Below, in pieces: positions 19,405-27,358 of a DNA stretch of 45,445 nt. Below the pieces are notes generated by a model. That model had not been told where the DNA came from, did not search any database, and saw nothing but the letters and a program-made list of their open reading frames with translations. The DNA comes from Haloferula sp. Its GTDB lineage: Bacteria > Verrucomicrobiota > Verrucomicrobiia > Verrucomicrobiales > Akkermansiaceae. Location: assembly GCA_007126655.1 (NCBI GenBank), contig SLAV01000181.1, positions 1 to 45,445 of the forward strand. Direction: 5' to 3'. Each line of letters opens with the position of its first letter. Position 1 is the stretch's first letter. Both the position numbers and the translations under genes were made by a program.

Positions 19405-20349
19405 ATGCGAAAGATCCTCGCCATCCATTTGATCGCCGCCAGCGTATGCATGGCGGATATGCCCGGCGAAGTACCCAGGGAAAGCGCAGTCGAACAACTG
19501 CTCGCGCCCCACGAGTCACCGGCGGCACTAGACGCGGCAATCGCCATCGCCCGCCGCGCCGGTGTCGGCGAGCAGGGCATCCTTGAGGCCCGCTTCCTCT
19601 TCCATGTGGACAGGAACGATGACGACGCGATCGCCGCCCTGGCACCCGAATTCATGGAGCGCCGGGAAACCTTCCGCATCGATGAGTCCGAGATCTTTGC
19701 CACCGTCGAGGATTGGCTTGCCGTCACCGAATACGCGAGGGCTCTCGAAGCCCTGCGCAACGAGGACACCGCCGCATTCAAAAAACACATCACCGAGGCG
19801 TTCTGGCTCAGCCCCGGCCAAGGCGCCGCATTCGCCCCCCATATCGAACGCCTCCACCTCGAACAGGCAATGCGGAACGTGCGTGTCGATTTCCAGACGC
19901 GTCTCACCATGCTTCACGGTGGCGACGAAGCACCCCTCGCATCTCTCAATGAAGACGCACCCGCCACGCTCCTGCACTTCTGGTCCCCATGGAGCCGCGA
20001 ATGCGAAGTCACCATGCCGGAGTTCGCGCTCACAGCTGCCGAACTCGCATCACACGAAATCGCCGTCATTTCCATCCTCCCCGAGTCATCCGACGAGGTC
20101 CGTGCAGACGCGCTCGAACTGGTTCGCTCGCTCGGCGATGAACATCCCGGTGCGTGGCTCGTCGATCACGAGAATGATCCGCTCGCGCGCGCGCTCCGCA
20201 TCCGCAATCTCCCGACCATGGTGTTGCTGGATACGGACGGCAGCGTCCTCTTCAACGGCCATCCGGCGGGACGGGGCTTCTGGGACGCCGTCACCGCCGT
20301 CGCCCCCGGCGCGTCCAGACCCGCCGCGCCCGACCCGGCGGACGAATGA
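19405..20349 (+). CDS. Exported thioredoxin-fold protein lacking the CXXC pair
   Basis: This is a 314-residue protein with a short signal peptide (MRKILAIHLIAASVCMA). Residues about 25-165 are helical and unassigned. Residues about 175-300 are TlpA/thioredoxin-like: ATLLHFWSPWSRECEVTMPEF, later IRNLPTMVLLDTDGSVL with the cis-Pro. In the active-site position the sequence is W-S-R-E-C, so the first Cys is replaced by Ser. It should not be a normal dithiol oxidoreductase and may bind a partner instead. It follows the LysM lipoprotein by about 80 bases. Confidence 0.75.
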   Translation: MRKILAIHLIAASVCMADMPGEVPRESAVEQLLAPHESPAALDAAIAIARRAGVGEQGILEARFLFHVDRNDDDAIAALAPEFMERRETFRIDESEIFATVEDWLAVTEYARALEALRNEDTAAFKKHITEAFWLSPGQGAAFAPHIERLHLEQAMRNVRVDFQTRLTMLHGGDEAPLASLNEDAPATLLHFWSPWSRECEVTMPEFALTAAELASHEIAVISILPESSDEVRADALELVRSLGDEHPGAWLVDHENDPLARALRIRNLPTMVLLDTDGSVLFNGHPAGRGFWDAVTAVAPGASRPAAPDPADE

Positions 20350-20724
20350 TTTTCTAACATCCATGCGGCGGCCGCTTTTCTAACTTAACAGTCGCGCGGA
20401 AGATTATTAAAGAAATCCGAATTTTCATCTTGACCTCGCAACAAGTGCCGGATTTGAATTCGTCAATCCCACGGGATTGATCTTCTTCATGGCCAGACAG
20501 GCGAACTTCCCTCACATGAAGCTCCCGGCGTGCGAAGCGCCGTGGGGATCGGGATTCGCCGCCACCGGTCCCGGCATTCAGCCATGTGCTTGCGGCAACC
20601 GCCCGGCCGCGGTACGAATTTCGGAGGACGCGCCGGTGAGGCGCTCCCCGCAACCATCTCCCCGGCAACAGGTAGCCGGATGAGAAACCAAACAGCGAAA
20701 GCGAACTCCAACCATACAAGCACC
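20350..20724. other. Intergenic region before histone-like gene
   Basis: These 375 bases are AT-richer than the flanks up to about 20460. They include a TTGACC hexamer at 20430 without a convincing -10 partner. The second half has short open frames without family resemblance. No repeat or RNA gene was recognised. Confidence 0.4.
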
Positions 20725-20997
20725 ATGGCTGCAAAAAAAACTGCGAGGAAAACCGCCAAAAAACCGGCGAAAAAAACAACAGCGAAAAAGACTGCAAAAA
20801 AAACGGTGAAGAAAACCGCGAAAAAATCCGCCGTGAAGAAGCCGGCGAAAAAAACCGCGAAGAAGACGACTAAAAAGACCGGCAGTAAAACGGTGAAGAA
20901 AACCGCGAAAAAGGCGGCGAAAAAAACCGCAAGGAAGACCTCGAAGAAAACCGCGAAAAAAACCACGAAAAAAGCGGCCCGCAAACGCTCGCGTTGA
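20725..20997 (+). CDS. Histone H1-like lysine-rich DNA-binding protein
   Basis: This is a 90-residue protein made almost wholly of Lys, Ala and Thr in KKTAKK/KKPAKK-type repeats, ending RKRSR. It matches bacterial histone H1 C-terminal-domain-like proteins such as HctB-type nucleoid compactors. It is expected to bind DNA by charge and be disordered. The start at MAAKKTARK (20725) is preferred; an in-frame ATG at 20680 would add 15 residues. The nearly pure A/G coding strand is a consequence of the repeats. A terminator lies about 75 bases after the stop. Confidence 0.88.
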   Translation: MAAKKTARKTAKKPAKKTTAKKTAKKTVKKTAKKSAVKKPAKKTAKKTTKKTGSKTVKKTAKKAAKKTARKTSKKTAKKTTKKAARKRSR

Positions 20998-21073
20998 GTC
21001 GCGCGACATTCCGCGGACATCCCAATCCGGCATCAACCTATCGTCGTCACTGCCGGGAGGGAGTCCACAGCGA

Positions 21074-21105
21074 AGCCGGGTGGTTCGGCAGCCACCCGGC
21101 TGTTT
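21074..21105 (+). terminator. Rho-independent terminator after histone-like gene
   Basis: A 10-bp stem, AGCCGGGTGG (21074-21083) with CCACCCGGCT (21092-21101), has an eight-base loop and is followed by GTTTT. It closes the histone-like gene. No minus-strand gene ends here. Confidence 0.8.
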
Positions 21106-21223
21106 TCATGCACGAAAACCATTTGTTTCGGATAAATTGACAATTAAATATTTTTGAATTTTTTGAGTGGCACATCCGTCGCAAATGCGCGAATATCCGC
21201 GCAAAATCATCAGACCAGTTGCC

Positions 21224-22006
21224 ATGAAACATCCAACCAATTCCCTGCTCACGGTCCTTGGCATTCTCATGTTGCCGACCGCTGCATCCGCCAGTTACAC
21301 CTACAAGACAACTTCCGGCCACTATGAATACAGCGGCTCGGCCGCGTTCGGCAGCACCAGTCACAAACAAGGATGGACCGCATACGCCGCCGCCGAATGG
21401 GTCTCGCGCTACATCAGGCGGGGCTACCAGCAATTCGGCAACGCCGGCGCATTCGGCATCATGCTTGGCGGCGGCTATGGTCCTGTCGGCGTCGATCTCG
21501 AGCAGCGGTTCGCCGATACCTCCGCGGACCGCGAGTTCCGCGGCACCATGCGTGCCTCCCGGACCATCGACCAATTTGATTTCGGAGTCCGAGCCACCTA
21601 CATGAGCGACCTGCGCGGCGGGCCGTCCAACTGGGATCTTGGATTCGGCGTCGGCAGCCAACTGTTCTACGGAATCCAGTGGAATTCCGAAATCTACTAC
21701 GGGACCGAACCTTCCAATTTCTATCTCGATGCCGGTCTCTCGCGCGAATGGGAGTTCGGTCCGGAATGGAGCCTGACAGCCTCCGCCGCAATGGGCTTCA
21801 ACCTCGGCTACCAGCGCGAAGCCCGCAAGGGGGCGGATCACATTGCGCTTGGGCTCGACGTCGCACACGCCATCAACCACCAGTCCGTCATCTACGGCGG
21901 CATCGGGCATCACTCGACGGTAAACCGCGACGCCAGCCGCTATTCAGACCATACCGAACTATACGAGGGATTCATTTTCCGCGTCGGCGCACGGTGGGAA
22001 TACTGA
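21224..22006 (+). CDS. Outer-membrane beta-barrel protein
   Basis: This is a 260-residue protein with signal peptide MKHPTNSLLTVLGILMLPTAASA. Alternating aromatic/glycine strands follow throughout (YKTTSGHYEYSGSAAFGS, NWDLGFGVGSQLFYGIQW, EWSLTASAAMGFNLGY). It ends in FRVGARWEY, a terminal aromatic as expected for BAM-inserted barrels. Start at 21224; upstream 21137-21165 is very AT-rich with a TTGACA hexamer that may be a promoter. Substrate or role is unknown. Confidence 0.75.
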   Translation: MKHPTNSLLTVLGILMLPTAASASYTYKTTSGHYEYSGSAAFGSTSHKQGWTAYAAAEWVSRYIRRGYQQFGNAGAFGIMLGGGYGPVGVDLEQRFADTSADREFRGTMRASRTIDQFDFGVRATYMSDLRGGPSNWDLGFGVGSQLFYGIQWNSEIYYGTEPSNFYLDAGLSREWEFGPEWSLTASAAMGFNLGYQREARKGADHIALGLDVAHAINHQSVIYGGIGHHSTVNRDASRYSDHTELYEGFIFRVGARWEY

Positions 22007-22065
22007 GGCACTCGTGCTTTTGCCTTCTCATCCCCAGCCGGAAAAGGCAACGTCGAGGCCGCCGA

Positions 22066-23589
22066 ATGTGCAAGACCACTCCAACGATACTGATCCCGGC
22101 GCTCGCGCTGCTCGCCTGCCCGATTTCCCAAGGGCGCGAGGAAGTCGTGCCCCGCGCCATTCCGGTTGGCGAAGCCGAAACCGCGGCCGAGGCCGCCCAC
22201 GCAGCGGAAGCGCCGGTCGAAGCCCGCCACGTGCAAGCCGGGCGGACGTTCGGTGAGGTCGCCACCAGCGAGTCCGGTCAGTTCCGGGTACGCGGAGGCG
22301 ATGGCGCGCTGCGCGGATCCGTCGCCCAGCTCGCGGATCACGTCCGCCGCGATTTCCTGCGCCTTATCGGTGAACTCGACGCCGAGCCTGACTATGATGT
22401 GCCCGTCCACATCCGCCTCGTGGGTGCTCCCGGCGACGAACTTCCGCCGCGCACCATCTCCAAGTCAATCACCCACCACGCTGGCGAATTCGATTTACGC
22501 GTCAACGTCCACATTGGTCGCGGACTCGACGTCCCGCGCTTTGAAAACGCCATCACCGCCGCACTCGTCCACGAGCGTGGCATCGCCAGCCAGCCCGACG
22601 CCGACGCAGACACACCATTGTTCGTCCCGCCCTGGCTCGTCGAAGGCCTCCGCGAGGCGATCCGCTGGCGGTCCGGCAACGCGAACCGCCGGCTCTACGA
22701 ATCCCTCTTCCAAAGTGGCGGACTGTTCGGAGCCGACGAACTCTTCCGCATGTCCGTGGCCGACCACGAGGCGCTCGACGCAGCCACCCGCGCGGCGTTC
22801 CAAGCCTCAAGCGGCGCGCTGGTCATGGCGCTGCTCGAACAACCCGACGGTCGCGCTGCATTCCGCGGGTTTCTCGGCGAGGTCGCGCGCTTCGAAGGCG
22901 AAATGCCCGCCCTGCTGCGCAGCCGCTTCCCGGACCTCAATCTCTCGGAAAACAGCCTCGAAAAATGGTGGGCCCTCCAGCTCGCCAGCCGGGGGGCCGC
23001 GCGCCTCACCGAAAGCCTGGATATCTTCGAATCCGAAAAACACCTCGAGGATGCCCTGCGCCTCCGCTTCCGCGACGGACAGGGTGAGATGCGCGAAGTC
23101 CCCATCACCGACTGGGAGGAGCTCGCCGATCTCGATCGGACCGACCGCATCCAGGCCGTGCGCGTGTCAGAGGACGCCCTCGTCCACCTCAGCTACCGGT
23201 GTTTCCCAACCTACCGCCCGCTCCTGGTTTCCTATCAGGACGCGCTCAACCGCATCGCCCGCGGGGACGCCGGCGCGGAGGAACTCGCCACCCGCCTCGA
23301 CGAACTCGCCGAAACACGCGCCAACATGATCGACAAGGCCGACCGCGGACGCGATTACATGGACTGGTTCGAGATCACCCGCGCCCGGCAGACCAGCGGT
23401 GCGTTCGACGACTACCTGCGCCTCAAACAACAACTCCGCGAAGCCCCACGCGCCACCCGCAACGATCCCGCCAGCGATTTGCTCGACCGCTTCGACGCCA
23501 TTTTCCACCGCGACACCGGCGGCCGCCGGGAGCACGATTCACACGGCTGGGCCGGCCACAACCCGCCAATCCTCCGCATCAACCGATGA
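22066..23589 (+). CDS. Exported protein with degenerate zinc-metalloprotease domain
   Basis: This is a 507-residue protein with an N-terminal export signal (ILIPALALLACPISQG). The central region has ALVHERGIAS where a gluzincin would have HEXXH, followed by PPWLVEGLREAIRW, the usual position of the third-ligand Glu. The second zinc His is replaced (H-E-R-G-I), so zinc catalysis is probably lost or changed. The gene at 2691-4067 has the intact version of the arrangement. The C-terminal 150 residues are helical and charged. The stop overlaps the next start as ATGA. Confidence 0.65.
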   Translation: MCKTTPTILIPALALLACPISQGREEVVPRAIPVGEAETAAEAAHAAEAPVEARHVQAGRTFGEVATSESGQFRVRGGDGALRGSVAQLADHVRRDFLRLIGELDAEPDYDVPVHIRLVGAPGDELPPRTISKSITHHAGEFDLRVNVHIGRGLDVPRFENAITAALVHERGIASQPDADADTPLFVPPWLVEGLREAIRWRSGNANRRLYESLFQSGGLFGADELFRMSVADHEALDAATRAAFQASSGALVMALLEQPDGRAAFRGFLGEVARFEGEMPALLRSRFPDLNLSENSLEKWWALQLASRGAARLTESLDIFESEKHLEDALRLRFRDGQGEMREVPITDWEELADLDRTDRIQAVRVSEDALVHLSYRCFPTYRPLLVSYQDALNRIARGDAGAEELATRLDELAETRANMIDKADRGRDYMDWFEITRARQTSGAFDDYLRLKQQLREAPRATRNDPASDLLDRFDAIFHRDTGGRREHDSHGWAGHNPPILRINR

Positions 23590-24176
23590 CGCTGCTCGAA
23601 CAACTCGGCACCGCCCTCGGTCTCGCCTCACTCGCGGGGGTGAACCTCTACCTCACCGTCCTCGTCGCCGGCCTCGCCGTGCGTTTCAACTGGATCGAGT
23701 GGGCCGCCGCACACGAATCGCTCGCCGTCCTCGGCGACCCCTGGGTCATCTCGGTCGCCGCGGTTTTCTTCCTCATCGAGTTTTTCGCCGACAAAGTGCC
23801 ATGGCTTGATTCGATTTGGGATCTCGCCCACACCGCGATCCGCCCGGCCGGCGGCATCTACCTCGGCCTCGCCGCGCTCGGCGAACTGGATCCCGCGCTC
23901 ACCGTCATCGCCGTGATGGCCACCGGCGGTGCCGCGCTCTCCACACACGGCACCAAGGCCAGCGTCCGCGCCGCGCTCAACACCTCGCCCGAGCCTGTCA
24001 GCAACTCCGTCGCTAGTGTCACCGAGGACGGCCTCGTCCTTGGCGGGCTCGGCCTCATCGCCGCCGCCCCCGCCGTCGCCTTCTTCATCTTTCTCACAGT
24101 CGTCATCCTCTGCACTGCCTTCACCATCTGGCTCTGGCGCAAAATTTTCCCTAAACGTCGACCCGCCACCCCGTAG
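23586..24176 (+). CDS. DUF4126 integral membrane protein
   Basis: This is a 196-residue protein with about five hydrophobic segments: LGLASLAGVNLYLTVLVAGLA, then VISVAAVFFLIEFFADKVPW, a glycine-rich middle, and a C-terminal segment before a basic tail. The block FFADKVPWLDSIWDLAHTAI and the GAALSTHGTKASVRAALNTS motif are typical of DUF4126. The biochemical role of the family is not known. ATG at 23586 overlaps the preceding TGA. Confidence 0.85.
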   Translation: MTLLEQLGTALGLASLAGVNLYLTVLVAGLAVRFNWIEWAAAHESLAVLGDPWVISVAAVFFLIEFFADKVPWLDSIWDLAHTAIRPAGGIYLGLAALGELDPALTVIAVMATGGAALSTHGTKASVRAALNTSPEPVSNSVASVTEDGLVLGGLGLIAAAPAVAFFIFLTVVILCTAFTIWLWRKIFPKRRPATP

Positions 24177-24200
24177 CCTGAGCCCCCCGCACCGGCAAAA

Positions 24201-24280
24201 GTAGCAGCCTCCGGCTCCTGTTCTCACGGAGAAAAAAGTTCGGCCCACCGTTGTCCGCCCATCGGCGGTGGATGTTCCTG
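24201..24280 (+). repeat. Copy of the dispersed ~92-bp intergenic repeat
   Basis: It matches the minus-strand copy at 12306-12388 and the tandem array at 43017-43290: a GCCTCCGGCTCC hairpin, TTCTCACGGAGAAAAAAG, then CGTTGTCCGCCCATCGGCGG. It lies between DUF4126 and the metal ABC operon, so operon transcription must start in or after it. Confidence 0.8.
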
Positions 24281-24408
24281 TAGTGGATGCCAATGGAACG
24301 CGAATGAAACAGACGCCATGCCGCTCCACCATTCACTGCTCGTTCTCAAGCACACGCCCCCGTTTTGCGGCTTCCGCCGCCGCGACTCCGGCGCTATCAA
24401 TCCCCCGG

Positions 24409-25182
24409 ATGAACGCGCCCGCACTCGAGACCCACAACCTCTCGGTTTCCTACCGCGGGAAACCCGTGCTCCAGGGCGTGGATCTCGCCATCCCCGCCGG
24501 CTCGCTCACCGGCCTCATGGGGCCGAACGGCGCGGGCAAATCCACCCTGCTCAAAACCCTCATCGGCGAAATCCGCCCCGACAGCGGATGGGCCAGACTC
24601 CTCGGCGAACCACTGGCCCGCGTGCTCGGGCGCGTCGGTTACGTCCCCCAGCGCGAATCCATCGACTGGGACTTCCCCGTCAGCGTGCTCGATGTCGCCC
24701 TCATGGGCACCGCGCGCGACCTCGGCTGGTTCGGCCGCCCCGGCCGCGGACACCGCCGCCGCGCCATGGACGCCCTCGAACAAACCGGCATGGCGGACTT
24801 CGCCGGCCGCCGCATCGGCGAACTCAGCGGCGGCCAGCAGCAGCGCGCATTCCTCGCCCGCGCCCTCGCCCAGGACGCCGACATCTATCTGATGGACGAG
24901 CCGCTCGCCGGCGTGGACGCCGCCACCGAGCGCGCCATCATCGCCCTGCTCGGCACCATGCGAGACGCCGGAAAAACCGTCGTCGTCGTCCACCACGACC
25001 TGCGCACCGCCGGGCGCTACTTCGACCGCCTCGTCCTCCTCAACCTGCGCGTCGTCGCCCACGGCCCGGCGGACGATGTGATGCGGCGCGAACTTCTCGA
25101 AAAAGCCTACGGCGGCAAACTCACGCTGCTCAGTGAAGTGGCCGCCCGCGAGGTCCGCGGCGGGGAGGGCCGCGAACCGTGA
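24409..25182 (+). CDS. Metal (Mn/Zn/Fe) ABC transporter ATP-binding protein
   Basis: This is a 257-residue ABC ATPase: Walker A GPNGAGKST, Q-loop VPQRESIDWDFPVSV (characteristic of the Mn/Zn/Fe importer group, like MntA/TroB/ZnuC), signature LSGGQQQR, Walker B IYLMDEP and H-loop VVVHHD. It energises uptake together with the two following permeases. ATG at 24409 is the family start; in-frame codons upstream run into repeat sequence. The stop overlaps the next gene's GTG start. Confidence 0.93.
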   Translation: MNAPALETHNLSVSYRGKPVLQGVDLAIPAGSLTGLMGPNGAGKSTLLKTLIGEIRPDSGWARLLGEPLARVLGRVGYVPQRESIDWDFPVSVLDVALMGTARDLGWFGRPGRGHRRRAMDALEQTGMADFAGRRIGELSGGQQQRAFLARALAQDADIYLMDEPLAGVDAATERAIIALLGTMRDAGKTVVVVHHDLRTAGRYFDRLVLLNLRVVAHGPADDVMRRELLEKAYGGKLTLLSEVAAREVRGGEGREP

Positions 25183-26408
25183 GCGCCATCGCCACCGCTG
25201 CCGTCGCCGCCGTGCTCACCGGCCTGCTTTGCGGGTTCTATGGCACTTTCGTCGTCGTCCGCCGCATGGCGCTCACCGGCGACATGATCTCGCACGCCGT
25301 GCTACCCGGCGTCGTCGCCGCACTGGTCTGGGGCGGCACCCGCAACCCGATTATTGTGCTCGCCTGCGCCGGAGCCGCCGGGCTGCTCGGCAGCTTCGCC
25401 ATGCGCGGCATCCTCGCGCACACCCGCCTCAAGCCGGATGCCGCGCTCGCCCTGGTTCTCTCGGTCTTTTTCGCCATCGGCGTTGCGCTCGTCTCGATGT
25501 TCCAACCCTCCGGGGCCATTGCCTTCCTCTATGGCCAGATCGCCGCGCTCGACGGGCGCGACCTCGCGTTCCTCGCCACCGCCACCGCCGCCACTTTCGC
25601 GCTCGCCCCGTTCATCTTCCGCAGCCTCACCCTGGTCTCATTCGACCCCGCCTTCGCCCGCGTCCTCGGCCTGCCCGTGCGCGCCATCGATACAGCCTTC
25701 TATGCCGCGCTCACCGTGGCCATTGTCATCGCCATGCAGGCGGTCGGCGTCGTGCTCGTCACCGCCATGCTCGTCACCCCCGCGGCCGCCGCCAGGTTCT
25801 GCACGCCCACGCTCGTCCGCACCTGCGCGATCGCCTGCGTCACCGGAGCCGTCGGCGCGCTCGCGGGCGTCGCCATTTCCGACCTCCGCACCGGCACCCC
25901 CACCGGGCCGCTCATCGCCCTGTGCCTCGCCGCGCTCTTCGCACTGGCCGCCCTGTTCGGGCCACACCACGGCCGCCTCCCGACCCGGGCGCGTCGCGCC
26001 CGGAACCGCCGCCGCATCGCCGGCGAGGACTTCCTCAAGGCCCTCTGGCATTACGAACACGGAAAGCCGGAACCCACCGCCCCCGCCACCCCGTCCCGCG
26101 CCGTCGTCCGCCAACTCGCCGCCCGCGGCATGATCGACACGTCCGCCCCCGCCCCCGCCCTCACCCCCGCCGGGCGCGAGGCCGCCGCCGGCCTGGTCCG
26201 CGCGCACCGGCTGTGGGAAACCTACCTCGCCGACGTCGCCGAATACCCGCCCGACCACGTCCACGAGGAGGCCGAACGCGCCGAACACTGGATCGACGCC
26301 GCGCGCATGCGTGAAATCGCCGACCGCATCGGCACCCCGAGCCTCGATCCCCACGGCAGCCCGATCCCGCCCGCCGCCGGGCAACCCGGAAAGGAGGACG
26401 AAACGTGA
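25179..26408 (+). CDS. Metal ABC transporter permease fused to DtxR/MntR-type domain
   Basis: This is a 409-residue protein. Residues 1-270 are an ABC-3 family permease: VVVRRMALTGDMISHAVLPG and multiple membrane helices. Residues about 283-405 form a cytosolic extension: a short winged-helix-like part (EDFLKALWHYEHG...SRAVVRQLAARGMI) and a DtxR-type metal-binding/dimerisation domain, AHRLWETYLADVAEYPPDHVHEEAERAEHW, ending in DPHGSPIP. These hold the His/Glu ligands of MntR/IdeR-type sensors. The fusion could let the pore sense cytosolic metal. The GTG start overlaps the ATPase stop. Confidence 0.9.
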   Translation: MSAIATAAVAAVLTGLLCGFYGTFVVVRRMALTGDMISHAVLPGVVAALVWGGTRNPIIVLACAGAAGLLGSFAMRGILAHTRLKPDAALALVLSVFFAIGVALVSMFQPSGAIAFLYGQIAALDGRDLAFLATATAATFALAPFIFRSLTLVSFDPAFARVLGLPVRAIDTAFYAALTVAIVIAMQAVGVVLVTAMLVTPAAAARFCTPTLVRTCAIACVTGAVGALAGVAISDLRTGTPTGPLIALCLAALFALAALFGPHHGRLPTRARRARNRRRIAGEDFLKALWHYEHGKPEPTAPATPSRAVVRQLAARGMIDTSAPAPALTPAGREAAAGLVRAHRLWETYLADVAEYPPDHVHEEAERAEHWIDAARMREIADRIGTPSLDPHGSPIPPAAGQPGKEDET

Positions 26409-27271
26409 CCCCCGCCGCCTTCCTTTCCCTCACCGCCAACGACGGCTGGCTGCTCGCCGCCGCGTTCCTCACCGCCCTCGCCTGCGGACTGCCCGGCGCA
26501 TGGCTCGTCCTGCGGCGGATGTCGCTCACCGGCGACGCCATCAGCCACAGCGTGCTGCCCGGCATCGTCATCGGCTTCCTCATCTCCGGCTCGCTCGATT
26601 CACCCTGGCTCGTGATCGGCGCGGCAACCTGCGGCTGGCTCGCCGTGATGCTCATCGACCGCCTGCACCACGTCGGCGGCGTCCGCGAGGACGCCGCCAC
26701 CGGCATCGTCTTCACCACCATGTTCTCGCTCGGCGTGCTGCTCATGCGGCGCTACGCCGGTCGCGTCGATCTCGATCCCGATTGCGTCCTCTTCGGCCAG
26801 ATCGACACCGCCATCCACGGCGCGCGCGTCACCATCGGCAGCCTCGAAATACCGGGCATCGTCGCCTCCTCCGCGTTTTCCGCGCTGCTCGCGATCACCT
26901 TCGCCGCCATCCTCCACCACCGCCTGCTGGCCTCCGCCTTCGACACGCCGCACTCCCGCATGCTCGGCCACGCCCCGGCGCTCACCCGTTCGCTGTTGCT
27001 CGCCGTCACCGCCGCCGTCGTTGTCGCCGCGTTCCAGGCCGTCGGTGCCATCATGTCGGTCGCGCTGCTGGTGCTGCCGGGAGCCACCGGCCTGCTGATC
27101 GCCCGCCGCATGCCCGCGCTGTTCGCCGTCATCACCGTCCATGCCGCACTCTCGGCATTCCTCGGCTTCCAGCTCGCCGGCCTCGCCAACTGCAACTACG
27201 GTGCCGCCGTGGTCATCGCCGGCGCGGGCCTCTTCGTCCTCACCGCCGTGTTCGCCAAAATCCGCGCGTGA
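26405..27271 (+). CDS. Metal ABC transporter permease, second subunit
   Basis: This is a 288-residue ABC-3 family permease with about eight hydrophobic segments, including WLVLRRMSLTGDAISHSVLPG and FQAVGAIMSVALLVLPGATG. It probably forms a heterodimer with the preceding permease. The GTG at 26405 overlaps the upstream TGA, giving a tightly coupled three-gene operon. Unlike its partner it carries no DtxR extension. No substrate-binding lipoprotein gene is found on either side. Confidence 0.92.
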   Translation: MTPAAFLSLTANDGWLLAAAFLTALACGLPGAWLVLRRMSLTGDAISHSVLPGIVIGFLISGSLDSPWLVIGAATCGWLAVMLIDRLHHVGGVREDAATGIVFTTMFSLGVLLMRRYAGRVDLDPDCVLFGQIDTAIHGARVTIGSLEIPGIVASSAFSALLAITFAAILHHRLLASAFDTPHSRMLGHAPALTRSLLLAVTAAVVVAAFQAVGAIMSVALLVLPGATGLLIARRMPALFAVITVHAALSAFLGFQLAGLANCNYGAAVVIAGAGLFVLTAVFAKIRA

Positions 27272-27358
27272 CCCAGCCCGACCCTTCACAAAATAAGCCG
27301 GACAAACCGCAGCAACCGCGTGGCCGTCATCCGCGTCTTGCCGCATCGTTCACTCCGC

